NCBI RefSeq assembly: GCF_007301515.1
Contig: NZ_CP041666.1
Location: forward strand, 186,001 to 250,000
DNA from: Radiobacillus deserti
GTDB taxonomy: Bacteria; Bacillota; Bacilli; Bacillales; Amphibacillaceae
DNA length: 64,000 nucleotides
Reading direction: 5' to 3'
Made by a program: the position numbers and the translations under genes. Within the stretch, counting starts at the first letter, position 1. Every line of letters begins with the position of its first letter. Below the pieces are notes generated by a model, which saw only the letters and a program-made list of their open reading frames with translations, had not been told where the DNA came from and made no database searches. Shown piece after piece: positions 18,561 to 26,693 of the stretch.

Positions 18561-18572
18561 ATTCAAAGGCAT
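18545..18572 (+). repeat. Short dispersed repeat at the truncated 3' end of the surface protein
   Basis: TTTTGTAAAACTTAG followed by ATTCAAAGGCAT. It closely matches 8345-8372 (CTTTGTAAAACTTAG, TTTTAAAGGACAT), with shorter relatives at 8244 and 8312. It supplies the stop codon of the preceding frame. Confidence 0.55.
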
Positions 18573-18586
18573 ACATAAAATAACGA

Positions 18587-18615
18587 TTGACATCACAACC
18601 CCTCGTTGTTATATT
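18587..18615 (+). promoter_or_regulatory. Sigma-A promoter of the GntR-ABC operon
   Basis: TTGACA (18587-18592), 17-nt spacer, TATATT (18610-18615). Confidence 0.85.
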
Positions 18616-18634
18616 GTGTATATACGATATACAC
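18616..18634 (+). promoter_or_regulatory. GntR/YtrA-type operator
   Basis: Perfect 8-bp inverted repeat GTGTATAT-acg-ATATACAC immediately downstream of the -10, covering the predicted transcription start. The last gene of the operon encodes a YtrA-subfamily GntR regulator, so negative autoregulation is likely. Confidence 0.75.
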
Positions 18635-18649
18635 GGAAGGGGATAATCT

Positions 18650-19504
18650 ATGATTGCTTTAGAAGTCAAAGATTTAAATAAAAAGTATAAAGACTTTCAT
18701 TTAAAAGATGTATCTTTTCAACTGGAAAAAGGTTATATTATGGGTTTTATTGGGGCCAATGGCGCAGGAAAAACGACTACCATTAAATCCATTATGAATA
18801 TGATTCATTTGGATAGCGGGGAAATACACATTCTAGGTAAGAATATAGTCGAACATGAACTCGATTTGAAACAGGATATCGGTTTTACGTTTGGCGGCAT
18901 CGACTTTTATACTCGAAGCAAAATTAAGACGTTGACCAATGTGATTAAGAAGTTCTATAAGAATTGGGAGGAAGAGACTTATTATAACTATCTAAGAAGA
19001 TTCAAGTTGGACGAGAACAAAAAAATAAATGACTTGTCAATGGGGATGAAAGTTAAGTACAGCTTGTCCCTTGCTTTGTCTCATGGTGCAAAACTTCTTA
19101 TCCTCGACGAACCAACAAGCGGACTCGATCCGGCTGCAAGAGATGAGTTGTTGGATATATTTCAAGAACTCGTTTTAGACGGCGAAATTAGCATTCTTTT
19201 CTCCACCCATATTACATCCGACTTAGAAAAGTGTGCAGATTTTGTTACTTTTATTGAAAACGGTCAAGTCATCCACAGCTCGGAAAAAGAAGAATTTAAG
19301 GAATCCTATCGCCTATTGAACGGTAACGAAAGCCAATTGAACCAAGTAGAGGAACGATTGATTTCATACAAAATTAATTCATTCGGTTTTACGGGGTTGA
19401 TTCGCTTAAGTGATTTCGATACCTCTTCTGATATAAAAGCAACTATACCGAGTCTCGAGGAAATCATGATTTACTTCGCGAAAAAGGAGGAACTGTATGT
19501 ATAA
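18650..19504 (+). CDS. ABC transporter ATP-binding protein (PmtA/YtrB-like)
   Basis: 284-aa ATPase: Walker A GANGAGKTT (~34-42), signature DLSMGMKVK (~128-136, a degenerate LSGGQ seen in this subfamily), Walker B LLILDEPTSGLD (~153-164), and switch His in STHITSD. ATG 18650 follows AAGGGG. It overlaps the permease by 8 nt, and a GntR regulator closes the operon. This ATPase-permease-GntR layout resembles the YtrABC and Pmt systems, which export or resist amphipathic peptides and wall-active compounds. The actual substrate is not deducible. Confidence 0.85.
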   Translation: MIALEVKDLNKKYKDFHLKDVSFQLEKGYIMGFIGANGAGKTTTIKSIMNMIHLDSGEIHILGKNIVEHELDLKQDIGFTFGGIDFYTRSKIKTLTNVIKKFYKNWEEETYYNYLRRFKLDENKKINDLSMGMKVKYSLSLALSHGAKLLILDEPTSGLDPAARDELLDIFQELVLDGEISILFSTHITSDLEKCADFVTFIENGQVIHSSEKEEFKESYRLLNGNESQLNQVEERLISYKINSFGFTGLIRLSDFDTSSDIKATIPSLEEIMIYFAKKEELYV

Positions 19505-20150
19505 CTTAGTGATAAAGGACTTAAAATTAGGCATCAATCCTTGGTTTCTAGTATTGCCTTTTTTTATAGGCGCCTTTATGCTTATTCCCAACTGGATTTA
19601 TTTTCTTGTGCTTCAGTATTTCTTCTGGGTCTCGGTACCAAACATTTTTGCCCAATTTAAAGCACAGAACGATCTTGTATTTACCACGACATTGCCTGTG
19701 TCCAGAAAAGATATGGTGAAGGCTAGGGTCACGGTTATTGTTATCCTGGAACTATTGCATCTTGTAATTGCTATGATCTTTGGTTTGTTCACAATTCAAT
19801 TGTATCCGGATATAATCTACTCTTTCTTCGCGCCGCATATGGGTTTCTGGGGGCTGTGTTTTGTCATGCTTGCAATCTTCAACATTATCTTTATTCCGAT
19901 GTTTTACAAAACAGCGTATAAATATGGTTCAGCGGCAACGGCATCTATTACGGCAACTTTGCTTTATTTCTTAGGTGTACAGTGGTTAGGGACACAGAAT
20001 TCTTTTGTTTATGAGACTTTCAATGGTAGCGGCGCTGATCATGTAGCGCTTCAAATATCCATCCTGCTTGCTGGGATTGTAATATTTATCGTTTTCACTA
20101 TTGTGGCATGCAGTATAGCTATTAAACGATTTGGGAGATTGGATATTTAA
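19497..20150 (+). CDS. ABC-2 type permease
   Basis: A 217-aa membrane protein with about six hydrophobic segments: MYNLVIKDLKLGINPWFLVL at the start, then segments near 20-55, 80-105, 110-130, 145-165 and 185-210. It has no recognisable enzymatic motif. It is translationally coupled to the ATPase upstream (8-nt overlap) and to the regulator downstream (TAATG, 1-nt overlap). It most likely forms the membrane part of the exporter with the ATPase at 18650. Confidence 0.75.
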   Translation: MYNLVIKDLKLGINPWFLVLPFFIGAFMLIPNWIYFLVLQYFFWVSVPNIFAQFKAQNDLVFTTTLPVSRKDMVKARVTVIVILELLHLVIAMIFGLFTIQLYPDIIYSFFAPHMGFWGLCFVMLAIFNIIFIPMFYKTAYKYGSAATASITATLLYFLGVQWLGTQNSFVYETFNGSGADHVALQISILLAGIVIFIVFTIVACSIAIKRFGRLDI

Positions 20151-20515
20151 TGAACTTATTTATTTCAAATACATCAGAAAAACCGATTTATCAGCAACTT
20201 TTTGACCAAATCAGTGCTCAAATTCTTAAGGGTGAGATAGAACGAGGTTATAGTTTACCCCCAATACGACAAGCAGCCAAGGAACTAGGTGTTAGTGTGA
20301 TCACGATAAAGAAAGCTTGGGAAGAACTTGAACGATGCGGTTTAATTTATACAGTATCTGGAAGAGGATGTTTTGTAGGGGACCTCTCACCCGATGATAT
20401 GCTTCAAAAACGGAACGACATGATAATGAAGCAAATGTTGATTGACACTTCCTATTACAAATCCTTTGGCCTCACCTTAAAAGAAGTTATTGAGCTTATA
20501 AAGAAGGTTTATTGA
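20150..20515 (+). CDS. GntR family regulator, YtrA subfamily
   Basis: 121 aa, the short YtrA-type length. The N-terminal winged helix (~10-80) has PIYQQLFDQISAQILKGEIE, then LPPIRQAAKELGVSVITIKK and a wing ending GCFVGD. There is no large effector domain. It starts on the TAATG junction of the permease stop. It probably binds the GTGTATAT/ATATACAC operator at 18616 and represses its own operon. Confidence 0.85.
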   Translation: MNLFISNTSEKPIYQQLFDQISAQILKGEIERGYSLPPIRQAAKELGVSVITIKKAWEELERCGLIYTVSGRGCFVGDLSPDDMLQKRNDMIMKQMLIDTSYYKSFGLTLKEVIELIKKVY

Positions 20516-20620
20516 CGAAATAAGCAATTCCGATTCGAGCGGTAACGACTACGGAGAGGTATTTTAAGATAACAATTTTCAAGCCGTTGAATTTTAAACC
20601 ATACTTTATGGGGGGGTCAA

Positions 20621-21745
20621 ATGAATCATTCAAAACGTATTTATTTTCTAGACACATTGCGGACTTTTGTCATAACTCTTGTCGTCTTTTATCATGTGAA
20701 CATGCACTTTGTTGACCTTTTTCAGGGCATGCCTTTTGTTAAAAATATGATTCCTGATGAGTTTGGTTCAATCATTCTGTTTTTAGTCCTAGCTGTAAAT
20801 GGCCAATTGATGAACGCAACCATGTTCTTTATTGCTGGGTATTTTGCTTTAGGTCCGCTTATAAAGAAAGGTGTAAGACCTTTTGTCAAGGATAAATTAG
20901 TTCGACTTGGGATTCCGTATCTAATTGGATTCATTCTCTTGTCGCCTATTGCCAGCTATATTGCGGCTCGTTCCTGGGGAAATGACGAAAAATTTCTTAA
21001 ATACTGGCTTTTTGAATTTTACAAGAGTCAAAATATCACTCCGTTCCACTTGTGGTTTATTGGCGTACTACTGATTTTCTTTATTTTGCTAAGCCTGGTT
21101 TATGTCATGTTTAACGGCAAGGGGAAATTAGTCAGTATCACGAAAGGACAATTAACGTTTCGTTCTATTGTATTCTTTATTTCCTTGACGACAGGATCTT
21201 ACTTTATTGTCAATCAATTTTTCAATGAAGCCTACTTTACCAATTTATACGTCATCAATTTTCAGTCGGTCATGCTTCCTGTGTATGCTGCTTATTTCTT
21301 TCTTGGAATCCATGCATACCGGAAGGATTGGTTCAAAACAGGCTACAGGCCGAGAATCATTCCTTGGTTCGTAACCTATGTAATCTCAATATTCTTATAC
21401 ATTGCTATTATCGTTTACGAGTCAACGGGTTCAGATATCGCAAATTTCTCTGTTGTTAATCTGCTTTTAGTTCTGTGCTTCAATATTTCCATTTTTTCGG
21501 CTGTATTTGCACTCCTTGCCTTCTTCCAGAGATTCGCTGACAAAAGTACACCTTTTACAAATAGGATCTCCAAGAGTAGCTATAGCATTTACATTTTTCA
21601 TTATGTTGTTGTTTATGCTATGGTCTATGCCGTAAATGGCTTATCCTTGCCGGTATATGAGGAATATGGGTTGGTACTTGTGCTCAGTGTACTGTTGTCC
21701 TGGGGCTTGGGATATCTGATGAGTAGAGTGCGATACTTTAAATAG
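20621..21745 (+). CDS. Acyltransferase 3 family membrane protein
   Basis: 374 aa with about ten transmembrane segments. It begins with the family signature MNHSKRIYFLDTLRTFVITL, then VVFYHVNMHF (conserved His). A second block, NATMFFIAGYFA, is also typical of the OafA/acyltransferase-3 fold, which O-acylates sugars or wall polymers. GGGGGG upstream of the ATG serves as RBS. It stands alone downstream of the ABC operon. Substrate unknown. Confidence 0.8.
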   Translation: MNHSKRIYFLDTLRTFVITLVVFYHVNMHFVDLFQGMPFVKNMIPDEFGSIILFLVLAVNGQLMNATMFFIAGYFALGPLIKKGVRPFVKDKLVRLGIPYLIGFILLSPIASYIAARSWGNDEKFLKYWLFEFYKSQNITPFHLWFIGVLLIFFILLSLVYVMFNGKGKLVSITKGQLTFRSIVFFISLTTGSYFIVNQFFNEAYFTNLYVINFQSVMLPVYAAYFFLGIHAYRKDWFKTGYRPRIIPWFVTYVISIFLYIAIIVYESTGSDIANFSVVNLLLVLCFNISIFSAVFALLAFFQRFADKSTPFTNRISKSSYSIYIFHYVVVYAMVYAVNGLSLPVYEEYGLVLVLSVLLSWGLGYLMSRVRYFK

Positions 21746-21830
21746 GGAGTTCCAATTTTTATTACACATTTCTTTGGAATAATCCTTCTAATTGAGACAA
21801 ATTAAATGATTATCTTTATAGGAGGGGAGA

Positions 21831-21975
21831 TAATGAGAGGAAATATAACTTTTGTGTTTGTTGCTTAATGTTCGGTTTAACATTTTATAACCTTTATCAA
21901 TCTAATGTTCCATTTGCTCAGAGAGAAAGCAGGGAAAATAATATACATCAATTAAAGGGAATAGATGGTAAATAG
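21831..21975 (+). pseudogene. Frameshifted small ORF encoding a hydrophobic-leader peptide
   Basis: AGGAGGGGAG is followed by ATG and MRGNITFVFVA, then a stop. A one-base shift continues as LMFGLTFYNLYQSNVPFAQR and on to IHQLKGIDGK, stop at 21973. If repaired it would be a ~48-aa peptide with an N-terminal membrane or signal segment. Function unknown; it may be a decayed small secreted peptide. The rest of 21746-22281 holds only the hairpin at 22026. Confidence 0.35.
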
Positions 21976-22025
21976 GCATTTTACATGAAAAGTAAAAACT
22001 TTGGACAGCTAGTGCAAAACTATAG

Positions 22026-22072
22026 GAAAAGAATCCATTTTGATCATTCTTTTTTCAAAATGGATTCTTTTC
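22026..22072. terminator. Long perfect hairpin, bidirectional terminator
   Basis: 18-bp perfect stem: 22026-22043 (GAAAAGAATCCATTTTGA) pairs with 22055-22072. An A/T-rich foot gives U tracts in both directions. Confidence 0.8.
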
Positions 22073-22281
22073 ATTTATCGTAAAATATTGGTTTGTTAGG
22101 TATTTTAATTAAACTTTATTCGAAAGTTACAGCTGGTACCATTCCAAACCAACCTTTCATTCTTTCTTTAATTTCTACTTACCTATTTTTTTTGCCTTTC
22201 TTTGTTTTCACTCAGCATTGGCCAGTATTAACTTTATACACCAAAAAGGCGTTAATCTTCCTATAGTATAGACAGAAAATC

Positions 22282-22992
22282 CTATATTGATTGCAACGTA
22301 GGCCTGATGACAATCTCGTTTACGTTGGCATCATCAGGCTGGTTGATTGCATACGCAATAGCCTGTGAGACAGCGGATGGGGAAAGACTCGGATAGTCTG
22401 AATACTCCTCCAACACACCAGTCGCCGTCATTCCCGGTGAGATGATTGTAGACCGAACCCCAGATTCCGTTGCTTCTTCCTGACGCAGCCCTTCCGAGAT
22501 TGCGCGGACAGCAGACTTGCTTGCGCTATACACAGCAGTTGTCGGGATAATCTTATGTCCCATCACGGAAGATATGTTAATAATATGTCCTGATTTTTGT
22601 TTCCTCATTGTAGGCAATACTGCAGCAATGCCGTTAAGAACTCCCTTGATATTTACATCAATGGTTTGCCACCATTCGTTCATTTTAAGTTCATGTAAAT
22701 GAGAATTCAACTGAACACCCGCATTATTGATAAGAACATCAATTTGCCCAAAATTTTCCAACGCATACTGTGCCAATCTTTGCATGTCTTCCGCATTAGT
22801 AACATCTGTCTGCATATAAACTGCGTTACCACCCTCCTGAAGAATGTTGTCTACAATGGTTCTCATTCGATCCTCTCTCCTTGCTGCCAATACAACTCTT
22901 GCTCCGTGATGAGCTAAGAATTTGGCAGTGGCTTCTCCAATTCCACTGGATGCTCCTGTAATAATAACGACCTTAGATTGTAAGTTTTCCAT
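22282..22992 (-). CDS. Short-chain dehydrogenase/reductase
   Basis: 236-aa classical SDR. NADP-binding TGASSGIG is near residue 12, then AARRED (basic residue suggests NADP), NNAG and the catalytic Y-S-A-S-K with upstream Ser (ISSVMG). ATG 22992 is preferred over GTG 22998 because AAGGAGAGG is 8 nt from the ATG. It resembles YdfG/serine-3-dehydrogenase-like enzymes; substrate unknown. It is divergent from the TetR gene at 23180, which probably controls it. It is similar in sequence to the SDR at 29980. Confidence 0.85.
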   Translation of the reverse strand: MENLQSKVVIITGASSGIGEATAKFLAHHGARVVLAARREDRMRTIVDNILQEGGNAVYMQTDVTNAEDMQRLAQYALENFGQIDVLINNAGVQLNSHLHELKMNEWWQTIDVNIKGVLNGIAAVLPTMRKQKSGHIINISSVMGHKIIPTTAVYSASKSAVRAISEGLRQEEATESGVRSTIISPGMTATGVLEEYSDYPSLSPSAVSQAIAYAINQPDDANVNEIVIRPTLQSI

Positions 22993-23074
22993 GTCCACCT
23001 CTCCTTAAATGAATTTTTATACCTTCCAACAGTTATTTAAACAAATGTTGATTATTAGACTGTTGTTGAGTATT

Positions 23075-23102
23075 ATTATAAAAAGAATATGGATAAATTC
23101 AA
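23075..23102 (-). promoter_or_regulatory. Promoter of the SDR gene
   Basis: On the minus strand TTGAAT (23102-23097), 16-nt spacer, TATAAT (23080-23075), about 80 nt upstream of the SDR start. Confidence 0.55.
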
Positions 23103-23179
23103 TGGCTAATATACGTGCTTTTGTACTATATACAACAAACGGATGAATATTGTTGATTAACGAAAGGAGACAAAAACAA

Positions 23180-23752
23180 ATGGAAACCAAAACAGATAGA
23201 CGAATTCTTAGAACGAAAAAAGCCATTAATGATGCGTTTTTGGATTTGCTTACGGAAAAAGAATTTGATCGAATTACGATTAATGACATTTCCGAACGTG
23301 CTAATGTGAATCGAGGGACTTTTTATCTTCATTATATGGATAAGTATGATTTGTTAGATAATAGTATCAATGATCATTTGAACAGAATGATTCACTCTTG
23401 TACCTTTACCAAGTTTACAGAGGAAAAACTGGAGAAGACCGAGGCAATTGAGGCGCTGAAGTCCTTGTTTATTTATGTTGAGGAGAATTTCATATTCTTT
23501 TCTTCCATGCTATCCAATAAGAAAACTTCCGCATTTCGGGAACGGATGATGGCATTGCTTTCGTCTGGTATGCAGAAGAAAATTCATATGCAGGGTATCA
23601 ATCAGAACATAGATAAGGAATTGATTGTACAATTTTTGACCACAGCCTTTGTTGGAACTGTGGAGAGCTGGATACTGAGTAACATGCCACAGTCTCCTCA
23701 ATGGATGGCAGAGCAAATATGGACATTATTTGAACGGAATGGTTGTAAATAA
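23180..23752 (+). CDS. TetR/AcrR family regulator
   Basis: 190 aa from ATG 23180, which follows AAAGGAG; the frame is open upstream without an RBS. The N-terminal HTH (~8-55) reads RILRTKKAINDAFLDLL, then FDRITINDISERANVNRGTF and YLHYMDKYDLL. The C-terminal ligand domain resembles the YxaF/DhaS-type group. It is divergent from the SDR gene (~190 bp gap), so local repression of that gene is the obvious role. Confidence 0.85.
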   Translation: METKTDRRILRTKKAINDAFLDLLTEKEFDRITINDISERANVNRGTFYLHYMDKYDLLDNSINDHLNRMIHSCTFTKFTEEKLEKTEAIEALKSLFIYVEENFIFFSSMLSNKKTSAFRERMMALLSSGMQKKIHMQGINQNIDKELIVQFLTTAFVGTVESWILSNMPQSPQWMAEQIWTLFERNGCK

Positions 23753-23938
23753 CTTAAACGATATTGTTTTGGCACTAATTACTAACGTATCATCAGATCT
23801 ATCATGAGAAGTCCAACTTATTTTGTGCGAAGACGATAAACCATGAAGGAGGAAGACAGTTCAACAATCGTTTATGGAACAACATAGGTAGAAAACGATC
23901 AAATTTTTTAGTTTAAAGCTACACATCTTTTATAATTG

Positions 23939-24152
23939 CTACTTTCCACTTCCCCACGCTAATAAAATCAGTTCCCAGCACTAAATAGTTGGTATCCAAA
24001 CGACAAAGGAGTGGATAGAGCAGTCAACTATGTATCCAATCGCTATTCAATCGGTTGTTACAATCAAAAATTAATATAGTTTTGGGGCGGATCCAATCGG
24101 ATCTCGTCCCTTTTTCTCTTGGGCAATATTCCTTCAATTCCTTGTCCAATAA
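23939..24152 (+). repeat. Intergenic repeat copy 2
   Basis: Diverged direct copy of 7655-7860: ACTTTCCACTTCCCCA, CTAAATAGTTGGTATCC, GGATCCAAT, GGGCAATATTCC and CCTTGTC in the same order and spacing. The gap 23753-24354 otherwise contains only the palindrome at 24231. Confidence 0.6.
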
Positions 24153-24230
24153 CGGTAATCTAGAAAAGGATGGAGAGCAAAAAACTCCTACGATTGACCT
24201 ATAGACAGTACTCGTTAAGTTGTATAACAT

Positions 24231-24260
24231 AAAATACCATAACGTTCGTTATGTTATTTT
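24231..24260 (+). promoter_or_regulatory. Palindromic operator candidate upstream of the SDR fusion
   Basis: Inverted repeat with 14-bp arms (one mismatch) and a 2-nt centre; the core is CATAACG-tt-CGTTATG at 24238-24253. It lies about 95 nt before the start at 24355 and resembles TetR-family operators. The TetR gene at 26694 is a candidate binder. Confidence 0.45.
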
Positions 24261-24354
24261 GCTGATTAGCGGAGTGCTTGTCATTGGTATGATAAAGATC
24301 GGACTGATGACAAGCAAATATCAAAATAAATACGCAAATAAAGGAGCAAATATT

Positions 24355-25977
24355 ATGCCTAGGAAATTTAATGCAAAGTCAACGGCCGATCAGGTACTTT
24401 CCGGTGTTGATCTCAAGGGAAAACGATTTTTCATTACAGGTGTATCATCGGGTATTGGCCTTGAGACCGCCCGCTCACTAGTGTCTCACGGTGCCAGTGT
24501 CGTTGGCACGTTAAGAGACATCGACAAATCCAAGGCGATTACTTCATCGGTTTTTGATGCGGCAACGCAAGGAGGCGGTAGCTTAGAGTTAATCGATCTC
24601 GATCTCGCCTCCTTGCAGAGTGTTCGAGTCTGTGCCGATACACTGCTGACCAATGGTCAGCAGTTCGACGCCATCATTGCCAACGCTGGCGTTATGGCAA
24701 CCCCGTTCGGTCGGACGGTTGACGGCTTCGAGGTCCAGTTCGGGACGAACTATCTTGGTCATTTCGCTTTGATCAATCGGATTGAGCCACTGATTGCTGA
24801 CAACGGACGCTTAGTGATGCTGTCGTCCCAAGCTCATCGGATCGCTGATGTTGATTTAGATGATCCGAATTTCGAGCAACAGACTTACGACCCGTTTGTC
24901 GCCTATGGCCGATCGAAAACGGCCACTACTCTTTTCGCGGCGGAATTCGATAAACGACATCGCAATCGTGGCATCCGAGCCGCCTCGGTAATGCCGGGGA
25001 ACAGTCTTACCAATCTCCCGCGTCATTTCTCGCAGGAAGACTTGCAGGGTCTTTTTGAGAACGCTGGCAAAGCTCGTGCTGAAGAGGGTCTTCCGCCAAT
25101 GGAGCTTAAAGAAGTTGCGCAGGCAGCCGCAACGTCGGTCTGGGCCGCAGTCGTGGCTGACAAAGATGAAATCGGTGGGCGCTATCTCGAAGATTGTGCA
25201 GTTGCGCCGATCGATGACTCGCCTAATCCGTTTGCCGACGGCGTAAGGTCGTATGCGCTCGACGCTAGCAAAGCTGAGCAGCTTTGGGTGAAAAGCGAGG
25301 AAATGGTAGGCACAAAAGGTACGTATCCGATGAAAGTAATCGGCATCATTGGAGCGGGCGAGGTTGGTAGCCAGATCGCACGTGCGGCAATCGCGAACGG
25401 ATATGAGGTCGTCATTGCCAATTCACGGGGACCTGAGACGTTGAAGGACCTCATTGATGAGCTTGGTCCATCAGCACGTGCCGCGACTGCGGCTGGAGCT
25501 GCCGAGGCTGGTGACTTCGTCGTTGTGGCTGTACCTCTCAAGCTGGTCAACGACATGCCTGTGGAGCAGCTTGCGGGTAAAATCGTACTCGACACGAACA
25601 ACTACATGCCTTGGCGCGATGGACATTTCCCTGTGGTTGACTCTGGTGAGAAGACAGTTCACGAGCTCCGTCAGGAGCAACTTCCTAACTCGAAGGTGGC
25701 GAAGGCTTTCACGCACATCCAAGCTTCTCGTCTTTTCGTTTCGAGCAGACCAGCTGGTGCACCCGACCGCCATGCGTTGTCGGTCTCGAGCAACTTTCCA
25801 GAGGCCGTAGAACTTGTGACACGGCTGTACGACCAATTCGGTTTCGATACTGTCGACAACAGTCCGTTGAGCGAATCATGGCGTAGCGGTCCAGGTCAGC
25901 CCGCTTGGGCTGCGCACGCGCACCAGACACGTGCTGAGTTGATTGCTAATCTAGCCAGGGCGCGTCGGATCATCTAG
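24355..25977 (+). CDS. Fusion of SDR and F420-dependent NADP reductase-like domains
   Basis: 540 aa from ATG 24355 (AAGGAG at 24341). Residues ~1-320 form an SDR: TGVSSGIG, NAGVMA, LSSQAHR and Y-G-R-S-K, ending in SEEMVG, the usual C-terminus of this SDR group. Six linker residues (TKGTYP) lead into a second Rossmann domain, MKVIGIIGAGEVGSQIARAA (~325-540), resembling NADP oxidoreductases of the F420-dependent/NAD_binding_2 type. The two are normally separate genes; an AAAGG before the internal ATG survives. GC content is visibly higher than in neighbours, implying transfer. Substrate unknown. Confidence 0.75.
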   Translation: MPRKFNAKSTADQVLSGVDLKGKRFFITGVSSGIGLETARSLVSHGASVVGTLRDIDKSKAITSSVFDAATQGGGSLELIDLDLASLQSVRVCADTLLTNGQQFDAIIANAGVMATPFGRTVDGFEVQFGTNYLGHFALINRIEPLIADNGRLVMLSSQAHRIADVDLDDPNFEQQTYDPFVAYGRSKTATTLFAAEFDKRHRNRGIRAASVMPGNSLTNLPRHFSQEDLQGLFENAGKARAEEGLPPMELKEVAQAAATSVWAAVVADKDEIGGRYLEDCAVAPIDDSPNPFADGVRSYALDASKAEQLWVKSEEMVGTKGTYPMKVIGIIGAGEVGSQIARAAIANGYEVVIANSRGPETLKDLIDELGPSARAATAAGAAEAGDFVVVAVPLKLVNDMPVEQLAGKIVLDTNNYMPWRDGHFPVVDSGEKTVHELRQEQLPNSKVAKAFTHIQASRLFVSSRPAGAPDRHALSVSSNFPEAVELVTRLYDQFGFDTVDNSPLSESWRSGPGQPAWAAHAHQTRAELIANLARARRII

Positions 25978-26693
25978 TCCTGAGTCCGTTTCTGAATCCC
26001 CCTTATTTTGACGTAACCGCCGAAAGTAGGGGAGAAATGTACGCTAAGAACGTGCTAAAGATCTACTGAATCATGAATAGGGCCAAAGCTCTAGGGCTGA
26101 ATAAACGCTTAGTGTTAATTAGAATAATTTCAGAGTTTCTATATAGAGAGATCAGCGCAAACCCCAAAAAAATACTGTAGTGGAACTAGAATGTAAGATG
26201 GGTGACCATTTTCAACGTATTTAAAAAGTGAATGACAAATAAATCTAAAGTCATTATTTTACAAAATAGTAGTTAGTAGGCTGCAGATAAAATATTATGA
26301 TCTATGAGTAAGTCTAGTTCATCTTTTGATGAACATACGAGGTAAACTTGTGTTGACACATCACGATTCCGAAATACGAATGTAACACAATATTGTGTTA
26401 CAATGATTACATGCTTTAAATGATAACCAATCCACTTACGCTTGTTTGGGCGTCGAATGTAGATTAATTTCCATTTATCTGTTTCCTTTGATGTTTTTTG
26501 GGAACAGGCATAGATGATCACTACAGTGTATGGTCATATCCATTTTTTTATCTTAGTTACACCTCAATGTTAGGTAAGGAAAAAAACTCTTTTCAATTGT
26601 GATTGATGGAGCGTACTTGAAAAGTCAAGGGCTTTTTGAACTGCTTTTAAAAAACTTAAATTCGGCCGTATAAATAAAGAGGTGATTTGACTC
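25978..26693. other. 716-bp gap without recognisable genes
   Basis: It contains a 22-bp perfect palindrome at 26381-26402 and no ORF with a convincing RBS. The frames present are short and low in similarity to any family I know. Confidence 0.4.
26381..26402 (+). promoter_or_regulatory. 22-bp perfect palindrome
   Basis: Each half is TGTAACACAAT and its exact complement, with no spacer. TTGACA lies at 26353-26358 upstream, but the -10 is weak. Possible regulator-binding site. Confidence 0.4.

Noticed and set aside
21792..21820. TTGAGA-N17-TTTATA as promoter of the short peptide gene
   Set aside because: The implied transcript would start inside or after the AGGAGGGG site, leaving no RBS in the mRNA.
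25182..25930. Several long minus-strand and alternate frames opposite the SDR fusion
   Set aside because: They are by-products of GC-rich third positions and have no RBS or recognisable motifs.
26273..26521. 82-codon minus-strand frame containing the 22-bp palindrome
   Set aside because: No RBS or similarity to a known family; the palindrome accounts for the only structured part.
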